This document shows positions 23,590 to 35,910 of a stretch of DNA of 64,000 nucleotides, piece after piece. The position numbers were made by a program, and so were the translations under genes. The notes under the pieces are model-generated. The model had not been told where the DNA came from. It saw only the letters and a program-made list of their open reading frames with translations, and made no database searches. Source of the stretch: Eleusine coracana subsp. coracana (taxonomy: Eukaryota; Streptophyta; Magnoliopsida; Poales; Poaceae). The stretch spans positions 19,498,501-19,562,500 of the forward strand of contig CM064417.1 in the NCBI GenBank assembly GCA_032690845.1, read 5' to 3'. Numbering within the stretch: position 1 is the stretch's first letter; each line of letters starts with the position of its first letter.

Positions 23590-24588
23590 AAAAATGCTAA
23601 GGGGCTCGTTGCAGCCCAAACCCGTTGAAGGGTTCGCCCTAAAACACCTCGGCCCTAGCACTTCGAGGGAGAGGGTGGCGTTTCTCAAAAAACTTAGCAA
23701 AAAAAATGCTAAGGGGCTCGTTGTAGCCCAAACCCGTCAAAGGGTTCGCCCTAAAACACCTCGCCCCTAGCACTTCGAGGGAGAGGGTGGCGTTTTTTAA
23801 AAAACTTAGCAAAAAAAAATGCTAAGGGGTTCGTTGTAGCCCAAACCCGTCAAAGGGTTCGCCGTAAAAACACGTCGCCCCTAGCATTTCGAGAGAGAGG
23901 GTGGCGTTTTTTAAAAAACTTAGCAAAAAAAATGCTAAGGGGCTTGTTGTAGCCCAAACCCGTCGAAGGGTTCGCCCTAAAACACCTCGCCCCTAGCACT
24001 TCGAGGGAGAGGGTGGCATTTTTCAAAAAACTTAGGAAAAAAAAATGCTATGGGGCTCGTTGCAGCCCAAACCCGTCGAAGGGTTCGTCCTAAAAACACC
24101 TCGCCCCTAGCACTTCGAGGGAGAGGGTGGCGTTTTTCAAAAAACTAGCAAAGAAAATGCTAAGGGGCTCGTTGCAGCCCAAACCTATCGAAGGGTTCGC
24201 CCTAAAACACCTCGGCCCTAGCACTTTGAGGGAGAGGGTGGCATTTTTCAAAAAACTTAGCAAAAAAAATGCTAAGGGGCTCGTTGAAACCCAAACCCGT
24301 CGAAGGGTTTGCCCTAAAAACACCTCGCCCTAGCACTTCGAGGGAGAGGTTGGCGTTTTTCAAAAAACTTAGCAAAGAAAATGCTAAGGGGCTCGTTGCA
24401 GCCTAAACCCGTCGAAGGGTTCACCCTAAAACACCTCGCCCCTAGCACTTCAAGGAAGAGGGTGGCGTTTTTCAAAAAACTTAGCAAAAAAATCTAAGGG
24501 GCTCGTTGCAGCCCAAACCCGTCGAAGAGTTCATCCTAAAATACCTTGCCCCTAGCAATTCGAGGGAGAGGGTGGCGTACTTCAAAAA
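23590..24588 (+). repeat. 113-bp tandem array after pol of the Grande-like element
   Basis: About nine units starting near 23590, 23705, 23818, 23930, 24044, 24156, 24267, 24379 and 24493. Each contains GCTAAGGGGCTCGTTG, AAACCCGTCGAAGGGTTC and CCTAGCACTTCGAGGGAGAG. Units differ by point changes and A-run length. Tandem arrays between pol and the 3' LTR are common in Tat-lineage elements. The ORFs on both strands here are repeat artefacts. The left break of the 5.2-kb duplication falls inside the array. Confidence 0.9.
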
Positions 24589-24719
24589 TCCGATGGCAAC
24601 ACTAAGCAGATCATAACAACACAAACCTGGCAAGACATACTTTATTATAGTTGCAGCTAACGAATGTTTACATCAGAAATCATAATCAATGGGTTCTTCT
24701 TTTACAACAACCCTAGAGG

Positions 24720-27700
24720 CTAACAACTGGGGAAGCAAAACGACCATTCATCAGCAGTATAACCAGGCGGAGGGGGGCAAGGATTAGGTCTCGAGCCCCT
24801 GGCACCAAGGACACCCGAATCTCGGACATTTCCACTAGTTGGAACCGGCGCTTGCGAAAAGGATTTAGTAATCTTCATCGGTGAATTCAACACGGAGCTA
24901 ATTGATCTCTTCGCTACAGCAAGCCGTGGACGGGACGACCGCGGAATCGAGGAGTCCGAACCTTCGGTGCTCAAGGGTTTCTCGCTTTGCTTCAGATGCG
25001 GAGACCCCAGTCCTCACTCCCTGCGCAGTCTGTCTACAGAGACTCTCCCACCACGGGACCTACACCTACCCCAACGACCAAGTGTGGACGACGCACTAGA
25101 TGAAGCGCCACGATTAAATAAGTGGGAATATGATGTGGACAAGGGTTCCCGATCTTTCGAAAGGTTCTGGGTAAGTTGATTTGGTCGGAGGCGACACACA
25201 AATCGATCCGGCTTCAGAACAGCACGTTCTAAACCCCGTAATCGCAGCACGACGTCTCCTCTGGTTATCAACCGTCCAAAGATGATTGACCTCGCCGAGA
25301 AGGCTAATCCCTGCCTGCGAATCAAGAACACAAGCAAGAACAACGAAGAATGCAACACAATTGCAAATGTATGATTAAACTCTCGAAGTTGGGGTCTCAC
25401 AAACCGATGAACGGCGATACTGTTTATGAACAGAATTGATCTAAGCAAAACCCAAATCCTAATACTGCGGCCGCGGATGTATATAAAGACCCTAGGGTCG
25501 TGCAAGACCCTCTGGACGCGCCCCTAATTGGGCTCAACTAGATACAAAGCCCAAAGGCCAAAAATAGGCGACACAGCACCGACACAGATTCTGGACTCTC
25601 TATTGTTTTGACGTTTCCCGATGACTCCGGATGAATTTTGACATGAGTCCAGCGACATTGGAAAGGTCTTCTCCTTATCTTTCCGTACATATGTAGAACG
25701 TCCAAATCCGAGTCCGTATGCGTCCTGGACTACTGTTTTAGTGCAGACTGGTCCTGGGTCCTGAAACAGACTCGAAGTCGGTTTTAATTGGGCCTCCACT
25801 TTGACTTTCAAGCCCTTGCTGGTCCTCCACGTTCCCAACTCCTTCTCCCATCATCTCCTGGTCCTCTCCATGGTTTCTAATCATAAAATAATCATTTGGT
25901 AGCAAACCATTCTCAAAAGTAACATATAGCGAAGAACGTAGGAACGAGCTCACCTCTAAATTTAGTCGTCGTGCACGAGCTCTAGTCATTGGACCTTGCA
26001 AGTCCAGATTTGGAGGAGTGTTGTGTGTATCCATAGGAGTGATGTCCCCGGTGACCAAAGTCACCAAGCGCGTCTTGGACGAAGATGCGCGCTCGGGGTA
26101 CTCAAGTCTTTCAGCCTCCGCCGCAACATCTAATGCCTCAAAACCGCTCAAGCTGGCCTCAGAACTACTCAAAGTGGGCCTCGGCACAGAAGCGTCATCC
26201 ATTAAGGATGAGGACCCTTTGCTCATCAGGCCCAATATGCGCAACGCGGAAGATCCACTAGAAGCGTCCTCTTCGGATTCCCGTGCAGGCGACATGAAGG
26301 ACACCTACGCAGGGTGAAGTAGGCATGTCATAATTATAATTACAAAATTTCCCTCAGGACCTCCTAAAAAGTACGTTACATCAACACAGCAACTACAAAT
26401 AATCCCAAACCTCGCTCGGTGCGGCCTTCGATCCACCCTTTGAAGTACCAGCCTTCTCGGCGGCATTCCTCGAAGTGCCTTGGCCCCCCCGAAGGATCTT
26501 CAGCCTGGCCGTCACCGCTCCTCGAAGAGTCGCGCATCCGCACAGGCACAATCAATTTCAACTTCGAACATCGTGCGAATAAATGAAAATACAATGCACA
26601 AACAGAAGTATAACCTGAGCCAGTTTCTCAATGGCAGCTTGTTGAGCGGCTTCACGGCCATGATCGCGCCAAAATTTCATTGCAACGCGTTTAGCCGCGG
26701 CGATGGCCTCCGGCGACAAGCCATCCCGAGCGTCCGCCCCAATCAGAAAGTTGCGCCTTCCCAGAGCATGGAAGTGGTCGTAGCCTTCACGTTCCAGCAG
26801 CCCGAAAGCGGCCTCCGCAGTATGTAGCGCGCCGAAATTGCTGCGCTTGTCCATCACCCCTGGGAGAGCTTCGAATTCAGACTTTAGCCAGCCAAAGAAA
26901 ATAGCTTCGGTGATTGCAGCCCCATCGGTCAATGACATGGGCTCAACACCAACATAACCTAAAGCCTCGCAATATTGATGGTGTGCGGATACAACTTGGG
27001 CAGCGAAACATAATTGCGAGTCGATCGGTCATGCTTCAAAACTGTGTTCTCATTTTTCAAAGCTGCGATCTTAGCCTCAGCAGCTTCCAGGCGACTTAAG
27101 CCGGTCTTTAATTCAGCAACCTCCGCCTGTGAAGCATCAAGCTCCTCTTGCATGCGCATAGCTTCAAGCGCAGTCTCATCCTTCGCAGATCGAAGGCTAT
27201 TAAGCTTCTCCTTCAGCAACATATTTTCTGTTGCAAGCAAATTATTCTCCTTCTCCAACGAAGCTAGCTCTATGCAAGTCTTTTCAGAAGAAATCCGCAT
27301 GAGGGTGTGGGCCTGAAACAAAACAATAGTCAAGATAACCCTGTCATAAAACTCAACAAAAATAGTACAACATTTTTTCATGTACTATCAAAGCCAAGCA
27401 TACTTACATGTCTCAAAACATGGCAGAGATTACACCGTAAGTCCCCGGCTCCAAACAGCTGAGCCCCTTGGCTATAAAAGCATCAGGAGCCGAGCATAGA
27501 TCAGCCCAAGCCATGGGATCAGCAAAATCCTCATACCCCTCGGGCAGCCCCAAACCTCTACCCGCAGACCCCCTAGATGTCTCAGCCCCAATCAAAAGAT
27601 GACTTGGACTCAAAGGTCCAGGGTGAGCAGAAAAGTTTTCTTTAAGACCAACAAGGGTGTCCGCGACATCTGTATCCACTGCCTGACTCATCACGGGAAT

Positions 27701-29160
27701 AACGGAGGGACTCGAAGCTGGCGCATTAGCAGCACCGCCTGTAGCAGGGGGAGACACCACCACCATGTCATCCTCCTTATCATCATCGCCGTCGAAAGCG
27801 TCCGCCATCGCGCCGGCGTGCACCAAAGTCCCAACGACGCGGAGGCCGGGGGAAGACGAGCTCGAAGAGTCCCGGCGGGGTTCTTTAGCCAGCGCGGGCT
27901 TCGGAGGCACCTTTAAAGTCTCCTCCTCCCTTTTCCTCTTCCCAATCTGTAGGGGGGGCTTCGTCGGACACTTCTCCTTTCTGGCCTTTTTGGCCCCCGT
28001 TGCTTTGCCAACATCTGAACCAACATTTCCAGGGGGCCGATTCCGCTTCATCTGAGGTCCTGGCGCGACACGAGCGGGGTACTTCACACTGGCCAATGTC
28101 AAGACACGGTTAAGCTAGCCACTGTGTGAAGTCCGCTCGCAGGTGTGTTTGTGCTCCTCGCGCGTGTAAGGCCCCACCACAGCCTTGCTGGCGCACTACA
28201 GGAAAACCAAAAACTCTTCGTCACCAAAACCCCGTTTATCCACGGGCACCTCCGGAAATGGAATGGTAATGTCAGGCCTCGAGGGGATCTTCTTCTGAAT
28301 AAACCCAGGAATTAAGCACCCCTCGCGTAGCGGCCACTTATTAGCAGCCACGAACTCTTCAACAAGGTCCCGGCCGCTTGAATTAAAGGTAGTGACACGG
28401 AAGGCAGCCTTGTTCTTATAGCCCTTGGGGACCCTGCCTTCCGTGGAACGATGCTTGCAGGGAGTTAGCTTCGAAGTTAAGGGAAAAGTAGTTGCCCCTC
28501 CCTCTTCCGCAGGAGCAGTTTTCGTGGCAACCTTCACGTACAGCCAACACTCATGCCACTTGTCGCTCTAGTGGTTTTGACTGCACTTAACAAATTGATT
28601 ATCGCGCTTGAAGCGGGGCACGAAGGTCACGCAGCCAAAGTCAGCCTCGTGCACCACGCCATCAATCTTGATAGTCTTTGATTGATAGTGAGCGCAGTAG
28701 TATTTGCAGAATACTTCAATATCAGGCTGGCCCTGATAACTCAGTATGCCCCAGGCAAATTTGCATAGCATAGCCATCCCGCTGGGGCTGATGTGATGGA
28801 GCTGCATGTTGAACCTGCTCAGCACGTCCTTCACGAAGGCTAAGCAGGAAAAGCGAAGGCCAGCAGTGAAGTGGTCTTCAAAAACGATGGCCTCGTCTTG
28901 AGCAGGGCACGGGGTTACCTCCTGACCAGCCAGCCGGGCTCCTTCGGAGGGAAAACACCCTAACTCGGCAAGTCTATGTAATCTAGGAGCATGGAGGCAA
29001 GATCGCCCGAAAACGGAGGTTCGAGGTCTGGACCCCTTGTGCTCTTTCCCTTTCCCCTTTCGGCCCTTTGGCAGGCTAAAATCATCAACAGGCAGCAGAT
29101 CGTTGATATCGGCATGCACGTCCTCTAAGTCCTCATCCACTGGACCAGAACTCCGAACCC
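24720..29160 (-). pseudogene. Antisense gene of the Grande-like element, copy A, without its 5' end
   Basis: Same - strand gene as in copy B, but the first exon and the start of the second are missing because the duplication begins inside it. Readable parts are 29140-28568 and 28537-28196 (putative gypsy-type transposon domain and basic region), 28102-27413, the coiled coil 27381-26959, 26938-26558, and the C-terminal piece 24974-24720 (PPPPGYTADEWSFCFPSC). Near 28116 copy A has a TAG where copy B has TGG, so its frame is 229 rather than 255 codons. Two further stops are shared with copy B. Without a promoter or start it is a dead duplicate. Confidence 0.7.
25014..26040 (-). other. Foreign retroelement segment in the antisense gene (copy A)
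   Basis: Reading on the - strand from about 26040: MDTHNTPPNLDLQGPMTRAR, then RARRLNLEVSSFL and LLPNDYFMIRNHGEDQE. This is a tail I know from the C-terminus of other grass gypsy gag-pol proteins (GPITRARAK-type). It continues with UTR/LTR-like DNA down to about 25014. It looks like a piece of another element inserted into, or captured by, the antisense gene. The same segment is in copy B, so it predates the duplication. Borders are approximate and no target duplication is clear. Confidence 0.5.
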
Positions 29161-32100
29161 AAACCCGTCGAAGGGTTCGCCCTAAAACACCTCGCCCCTA
29201 GCACTTCGAGGGAGAGGGTGGCATTTTTCAAAAAACTTAGGAAAAAAATGCTATGGGGCTCGTTGCAGCCCAAACCCGTCAAAGGGTTCGTCCTAAAAAC
29301 ACCTCGCCCCTAGCACTTCGAGGGAGAGGGTGGCGTTTTTCAAAAAACTAGCAAAGAAAATGCTAAGGGGCTCGTTGCAGCCCAAACCTGTCGAAGGGTT
29401 CGCCCTAAAACACCTCGGCCCTAGCACTTTGAGGGAGAGGGTGGCATTTTTCAAAAAACTTAGCAAAAAAAATGCTAAGGGGCTCGTTGAAACCCAAACC
29501 CGTCGAAGGGTTTGCCCTAAAAACACCTCGCCCTAGCACTTCGAGGGAGAGGTTGGCGTTTTTCAAAAAACTTAGCAAAGAAAATGCTAAGGGGCTCGTT
29601 GCAGCCTAAACCCGTCGAAGGGTTCACCCTAAAACACCTCGCCCCTAGCACTTCAAGGAAGAGGGTGGCGTTTTTCAAAAAACTTAGCAAAAAAATCTAA
29701 GGGGCTCGTTGCAGCCCAAACCCGTCGAAGAGTTCATCCTAAAATACCTTGCCCCTAGCAATTCGAGGGAGAGGGTGGCGTACTTCAAAAATCCGATGGC
29801 AACACTAAGCAGATCATAACAACACAAACCTGGCAAGACATACTTTATTATAGTTGCAGCTAACGAATGTTTACATCAGAAATCATAATCAATGGGTTCT
29901 TCTTTTACAACAACCCTAGAGGCTAACAACTGGGGAAGCAAAACGACCATTCATCAGCAGTATAACCAGGCGGAGGGGGGCAAGGATTAGGTCTCGAGCC
30001 CCTGGCACCAAGGACACCCGAATCTCGGACATTTCCACTAGTTGGAACCGGCGCTTGCGAAAAGGATTTAGTAATCTTCATCGGTGAATTCAACACGGAG
30101 CTAATTGATCTCTTCGCTACAGCAAGCCGTGGACGGGACGACCGCGGAATCGAGGAGTCCGAACCTTCGGTGCTCAAGGGTTTCTCGCTTTGCTTCAGAT
30201 GCGGAGACCCCAGTCCTCACTCCCTGCGCAGTCTGTCTACAGAGACTCTCCCACCACGGGACCTACACCTACCCCAACGACCAAGTGTGGACGACGCACT
30301 AGATGAAGCGCCACGATTAAATAAGTGGGAATATGATGTGGACAAGGGTTCCCGATCTTTCGAAAGGTTCTGGGTAAGTTGATTTGGTCGGAGGCGACAC
30401 ACAAATCGATCCGGCTTCAGAACAGCACGTTCTAAACCCCGTAATCGCAGCACGACGTCTCCTCTGGTTATCAACCGTCCAAAGATGATTGACCTCGCCG
30501 AGAAGGCTAATCCCTGCCTGCGAATCAAGAACACAAGCAAGAACAACGAAGAATGCAACACAATTGCAAATGTATGATTAAACTCTCGAAGTTGGGGTCT
30601 CACAAACCGATGAACGGCGATACTGTTTATGAACAGAATTGATCTAAGCAAAACCCAAATCCTAATACTGCGGCCGCGGATGTATATAAAGACCCTAGGG
30701 TCGTGCAAGACCCTCTGGACGCGCCCCTAATTGGGCTCAACTAGATACAAAGCCCAAAGGCCAAAAATAGGCGACACAGCACCGACACAGATTCTGGACT
30801 CTCTATTGTTTTGACGTTTCCCGATGACTCCGGATGAATTTTGACATGAGTCCAGCGACATTGGAAAGGTCTTCTCCTTATCTTTCCGTACATATGTAGA
30901 ACGTCCAAATCCGAGTCCGTATGCGTCCTGGACTACTGTTTTAGTGCAGACTGGTCCTGGGTCCTGAAACAGACTCGAAGTCGGTTTTAATTGGGCCTCC
31001 ACTTTGACTTTCAAGCCCTTGCTGGTCCTCCACGTTCCCAACTCCTTCTCCCATCATCTCCTGGTCCTCTCCATGGTTTCTAATCATAAAATAATCATTT
31101 GGTAGCAAACCATTCTCAAAAGTAACATATAGCGAAGAACGTAGGAACGAGCTCACCTCTAAATTTAGTCGTCGTGCACGAGCTCTAGTCATTGGACCTT
31201 GCAAGTCCAGATTTGGAGGAGTGTTGTGTGTATCCATAGGAGTGATGTCCCCGGTGACCAAAGTCACCAAGCGCGTCTTGGACGAAGATGCGCGCTCGGG
31301 GTACTCAAGTCTTTCAGCCTCCGCCGCAACATCTAATGCCTCAAAACCGCTCAAGCTGGCCTCAGAACTACTCAAAGTGGGCCTCGGCACAGAAGCGTCA
31401 TCCATTAAGGATGAGGACCCTTTGCTCATCAGGCCCAATATGCGCAACGCGGAAGATCCACTAGAAGCGTCCTCTTCGGATTCTCGTGCAGGCGACATGA
31501 AGGACACCTACGCAGGGTGAAGTAGGCATGTCATAATTATAATTACAAAATTTCCCTCAGGACCTCCTAAAAAGTACGTTACATCAACACAGCAACTACA
31601 AATAATCCCAAACCTCGCTCGGTGCGGCCTTCGATCCACCCTTTGAAGTACCAGCCTTCTCGGCGGCATTCCTCGAAGTGCCTTGGCCCCCCCGAAGGAT
31701 CTTCAGCCTGGCCGTCACCGCTCCTCGAAGAGTCGCGCATCCGCACAGGCACAATCAATTTCAACTTCGAACATCGTGCGAATAAATGAAAATACAATGC
31801 ACAAACAGAAGTATAACCTGAGCCAGTTCCTCAATGGCAGCTTGTTGAGCGGCTTCACGGCCATGATCGCGCCAAAATTTCATTGCAACGCGTTTAGCCG
31901 CGGCGATGGCCTCCGGCGACAAGCCATCCCGAGCGTCCGCCCCAATCAGAAAGTTGCGCCTTCCCAGAGCATGGAAGTGGTCGTAGCCTTCACGTTCCAG
32001 CAGCCCGAAAGCGGCCTCCGCAGTATGTAGCGCGCCGAAATTGCTGCGCTTGTCCATCACCCCTGGGAGAGCTTCGAATTCAGACTTTAGCCAGCCAAAG

Positions 32101-34363
32101 AAAATAGCTTCGGTGATTGCAGCCCCATCGGTCAATGACATGGGCTCAACACCAACATAACCTAAAGCCTCGCAATATTGATGGTGTGCGGATACAACTT
32201 GGGCAGCGAAACATAATTGCGAGTCGATCGGTCATGCTTCAAAACTGTGTTCTCATTTTTCAAAGCTGCGATCTTAGCCTCAGCAGCTTCCAGGCGACTT
32301 AAGCCGGTCTTTAATTCAGCAACCTCCGCCTGTGAAGCATCAAGCTCCTCTTGCATGCGCATAGCTTCAAGCGCAGTCTCATCCTTCGCAGATCGAAGGC
32401 TATTAAGCTTCTCCTTCAGCAACATATTTTCTGTTGCAAGCAAATTATTCTCCTTCTCCAACGAAGCTAGCTCTATGCAAGTCTTTTCAGAAGAAATCCG
32501 CATGAGGGTGTGGGCCTGAAACAAAACAATAGTCAAGATAACCCTGTCATAAAACTCAACAAAAATAGTACAACATTTTTTCATGTACTATCAAAGCCAA
32601 GCATACTTACATGTCTCAAAACATGGCAGAGATTACACCGTAAGTCCCCGGCTCCAAACAGCTGAGCCCCTTGGCTATAAAAGCATCAGGAGCCGAGCAT
32701 AGATCAGCCCAAGCCATGGGATCAGCAAAATCCTCATACCCCTCGGGCAGCCCCAAACCTCTACCCGCAGACCCCCTAGATGTCTCAGCCCCAATCAAAA
32801 GATGACTTGGACTCAAAGGTCCAGGGTGAGCAGAAAAGTTTTCTTTAAGACCAACAAGGGTGTCCGCGACATCTGTATCCACTGCCTGACTCATCACGGG
32901 AATAACGGAGGGACTCGAAGCTAGCGCATTAGCAGCACCGCCTGTAGCAGGGGGAGACACCACCACCATGTCATCCTCCTTATCATCATCGCCGTCGAAA
33001 GCGTCCGCCATCGCGCCGGCGTGCACCAAAGTCCCAACGACGCGGAGGCCGGGGGAAGACGAGCTCGAAGAGTCCCGGCGGGGTTCTTTAGCCAGCGCGG
33101 GCTTCGGAGGCACCTTTAAAGTCTCCTCCTCCCTTTTCCTCTTCCCAATCTGTAGGGGGGGCTTCGTCGGACACTTCTCCTTTCTGGCCTTTTTGGCCCC
33201 CGTTGCTTTGCCAACATCTGAACCAACATTTCCAGGGGGCCGATTCCGCTTCATCTGAGGTCCTGGCGCGACACGAGCGGGGTACTTCACACTGGCCAAT
33301 GTCAAGACACGGTTAAGCCAGCCACTGTGTGAAGTCCGCTCGCAGGTGTGTTTGTGCTCCTCGCGCGTGTAAGGCCCCACCACAGCCTTGCTGGCGCACT
33401 ACAGGAAAACCAAAAACTCTTCGTCACCAAAACCCCGTTTATCCACGGGCACCTCCGGAAATGGAATGGTAATGTCAGGCCTCGAGGGGATCTTCTTCTG
33501 AATAAACCCAGGAATTAAGCACCCCTCGCGTAGCGGCCACTTATTAGCAGCCACGAACTCTTCAACAAGGTCCCGGCCGCTTGAATTAAAGGTAGTGACA
33601 CGGAAGGCAGCCTTGTTCTTATAGCCCTTGGGGACCCTGCCTTCCGTGGAACGATGCTTGCAGGGAGTTAGCTTCGAAGTTAAGGGAAAAGTAGTTGCCC
33701 CTCCCTCTTCCGCAGGAGCAGTTTTCGTGGCAACCTTCACGTACAGCCAACACTCATGCCACTTGTCGCTCTAGTGGTTTTGACTGCACTTAACAAATTG
33801 ATTATCGCGCTTGAAGCGGGGCACGAAGGTCACGCAGCCAAAGTCAGCCTCGTGCACCACGCCATCAATCTTGATAGTCTTTGATTGATAGTGAGCGCAG
33901 TAGTATTTGCAGAATACTTCAATATCAGGCTGGCCCTGATAACTCAGTATGCCCCAGGCAAATTTGCATAGCATAGCCATCCCGCTGGGGCTGATGTGAT
34001 GGAGCTGCATGTTGAACCTGCTCAGCACGTCCTTCACGAAGGCTAAGCAGGAAAAGCGAAGGCCAGCAGTGAAGTGGTCTTCAAAAACGATGGCCTCGTC
34101 TTGAGCAGGGCACGGGGTTACCTCCTGACCAACCAGCCGGGCTCCTTCGGAGGGAAAACACCCTAACTCGGCAAGTCTATGTAATCTAGGAGCATGGAGG
34201 CAAGATCGCCCGAAAACGGAGGTTCGAGGTCTGGACCCCTTGTGCTCTTTCCCTTTCCCCTTTCGGCCCTTTGGCAGGCTAAAATCATCAACAGGCAGCA
34301 GATCGTTGATATCGGCATGCACGTCCTCTAAGTCCTCATCCACTGGACCAGAACTCCGAACCC
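29161..34363. repeat. 5.2-kb tandem duplication, copy B
   Basis: 5,203 bp, nearly identical to copy A. It begins directly after CCGAACCC at 29160 and continues at its right edge into the unduplicated sequence (CTGCAGCTCGAACC), so copy B keeps the original right context and the intact start of the antisense gene. Confidence 0.95.
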
Positions 34364-35136
34364 TGCAGCTCGAACCTTGCCCTTGGGTGTCGGTGGCGAC
34401 CCTCCCAACACCTCGGGGAGCAAAATCCTTGTCACCACCCCATTCCTCATCGTCCTCCTCCTCATCTCCATCGTCTTCCTCTTCATTATCTTCAACTTCC
34501 TTCGGAGGGTCCCGACCATGATCATGATGGAGCCCCTCGGGAGCAGCAGTGAGGTTATCCTCCAAGCTCCTGGCAAAATCCGCCTCGGAGTCGCCCTCAC
34601 TCGTAGCAGCATCGACAGCCGTCGAAGGCAGGTTCTCTTCAACAGCGGCCTCGTCAGGGCGAGCAGTCTGTGCCACTCGAGCCATACCTTCAGATCCTGC
34701 AATTAAACACAAAATGTGAGCTCGGTAGGAACACAAAAACTAGTCCCAACTATCGCAAAGACCACTTCCTAGTAAGGATTCATGCATACCGAGTTAGCTT
34801 GAACGTTGCCTCAAAAGAAAAAATCACCGAACAACAGTGTGAGCGCACAAAGCTAGGGGAAGCTAGAGTACTAAAAAGAAAAATGCAGCAAAATCTTCGT
34901 AGACCTTTAACCCCCCCCCCCCCCCGCGCTTATCTAGTCAGATAAAAATGGAGAAGCATTTACTGCGGAGCCTCAGGAGTCGAGGGCGCAGTAACGCAAA
35001 ATTTAAAGCAGAAGGCCAAGGGCCATGACACCCAAAATAGCCAAGTGTTACCTTCGAGAGAACCAGGTGAGCTCCCAGAAGACGACTCGTTTTCCGAAAC
35101 AATTACTGTTCGAACCCTAGTCATAATCGCAGGCAT
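29923..35136 (-). pseudogene. Antisense gene of the Grande-like element, copy B, with start
   Basis: Starts at ATG 35136 (exon 35136-35052, MPAIMTRVRTVIVSENESSS, phase-1 donor GTAACA). The next exon begins at 34696 after TTGCAG and runs on as an acidic stretch (EDNEEEDDGDEEEDDEEWGG) into a domain around FEDHFTAGLRFSC, LSRFNMQLHHISPSGMAML and SYQGQPDIEVFCKYY. This matches the 'putative gypsy type transposon' domain (PF04195) as I recall it. A basic nuclear-signal-like stretch (33300-33100), a long coiled coil (32584-32162) and a Ser/Pro-rich C-terminus follow. Stops near 33770 and 33397 break it. Maize Grande carries a comparable antisense gene of unknown role. No function can be assigned. Confidence 0.65.
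30217..31243 (-). other. Foreign retroelement segment in the antisense gene (copy B)
   Basis: Duplicate of 25014-26040, with the same GPMTRARARRLNLEV segment and UTR/LTR-like tail. See that entry. Confidence 0.5.
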
Positions 35137-35334
35137 AGTGGGAGCTTAACGGACAAGTAACTAGTAAAAATAATAATTTTCCACCGTAATTATTCTTGTT
35201 TTATAGGCAGAAGCCTAGGTAGCTTCGCTCAAAAATCCCAACTTTGATGCTCCAAGGGTGGCGGTTTGGTAAGAGATCCAGGCGAAGCGAGGGTTTCGGC
35301 CCATCAAAGTTGGACCCACCCCTTGAGGGGCTAC

Positions 35335-35910
35335 TGTTGGGGGGATCACTTCGCAAGCCACCCTTCGAGGGTTCATCAAACTCGGGCTGCGAACAAAAGT
35401 CAAAGTCAACACATTGTTATCCTTGTTATTATTATTAATCATAACTTCGAGGTACAGGTGTTCATCGGAGGCCACGGAAAAACCAAGACCCTTCGAGCGG
35501 TACTTCCACGCCCTCGGAGGATGAAGCCGTCATCCTTTGAAGGACAGGGCACTGGGCAAGATCAAGAACCGGTTTGGCGCGAAGAGGGCAACACGTGGCA
35601 CCAGCACGTGTTGTGGCGTGCGGAGCAAGGAAGGGTACCAGAAGTACTCAAATGACCGATTTATCCTTTATGACCATTTTGTATAGAATATTCGAAGAAT
35701 ATAGTAGGTAATTGGGGACAAATTGGTTATTTGCATATGGCATAAGTACGGGCCTATAAAAGGAACACCCCTACTTACTTGTAACGGGACGAATCTTTTT
35801 GGGTATATGTGAGAAGAGCCTTTTTGTTCCATTTCATATCCTTCGTAATTTCTTTCCATGTTTATTCTTTCTGTTAGTGACACTAAAGCTCGCGCTCTGT
35901 GACACCAACA
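35335..35910 (+). repeat. 3' LTR of the Grande-like element
   Basis: 576 bp, preceded by a purine-containing tract (CCTTGAGGGGCTAC). It is about 39 bp longer than the 5' LTR because the end contains an extra segment (from about 35858) with a second GTGACAC block before the terminal GTGACACCAACA. It is followed by GGTGG, the imperfect partner of GATGG at the other end. Confidence 0.9.

Larger units (their letters stand above)
23956..29160. repeat. 5.2-kb tandem duplication, copy A
   Basis: 5,205 bp, followed immediately by copy B (29161-34363). It starts inside the 113-bp array at AAACCCGTCGAAGGG and ends at GAACTCCGAACCC. The junction and both outer borders share CCC. I found about eight to ten differences over 5.2 kb, including a 2-bp length change in an A run near 24037. 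Confidence 0.95.
16920..35910 (+). mobile_element. Grande-like Ty3/gypsy element (Tat lineage), 19 kb
   Basis: Two LTRs (16920-17456 and 35335-35910) start TGTTGGGGGGATC and end GACACCAACA, flanked by GATGG and GGTGG (four of five). A primer-binding site follows the first LTR and a purine-rich tract precedes the second. Gag, protease, RT, RNase H, an extra archaeal-type RNase H and integrase are on the + strand (17497-23211). A tandem array and an antisense gene fill the rest. Dual RNase H is diagnostic of the Tat clade; an antisense gene behind pol and a length near 14 kb are features I know from maize Grande. Subtracting the 5.2-kb duplication leaves about 13.8 kb. It splits the CACTA TNP2-type gene. 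Confidence 0.85.

Noticed and set aside
24090..24333. ORFs on both strands within the 113-bp array
   Set aside because: Both are products of the repeat unit being open by chance in two frames; no family signature.
23590..24588. CRISPR-like look of the regular 113-bp repeats
   Set aside because: Units are directly adjacent without unique spacers, and lie within a plant retroelement; this is an ordinary tandem array.
25470..25490. TATATAAAG on the + strand as a promoter
   Set aside because: It lies opposite the foreign retroelement tail, with no ORF in the right place downstream.
34240..34706. Plus-strand and alternate minus-strand ORFs opposite the acidic exon
   Set aside because: They are shadow frames of the GAG/GAA-rich acidic coding stretch on the - strand.
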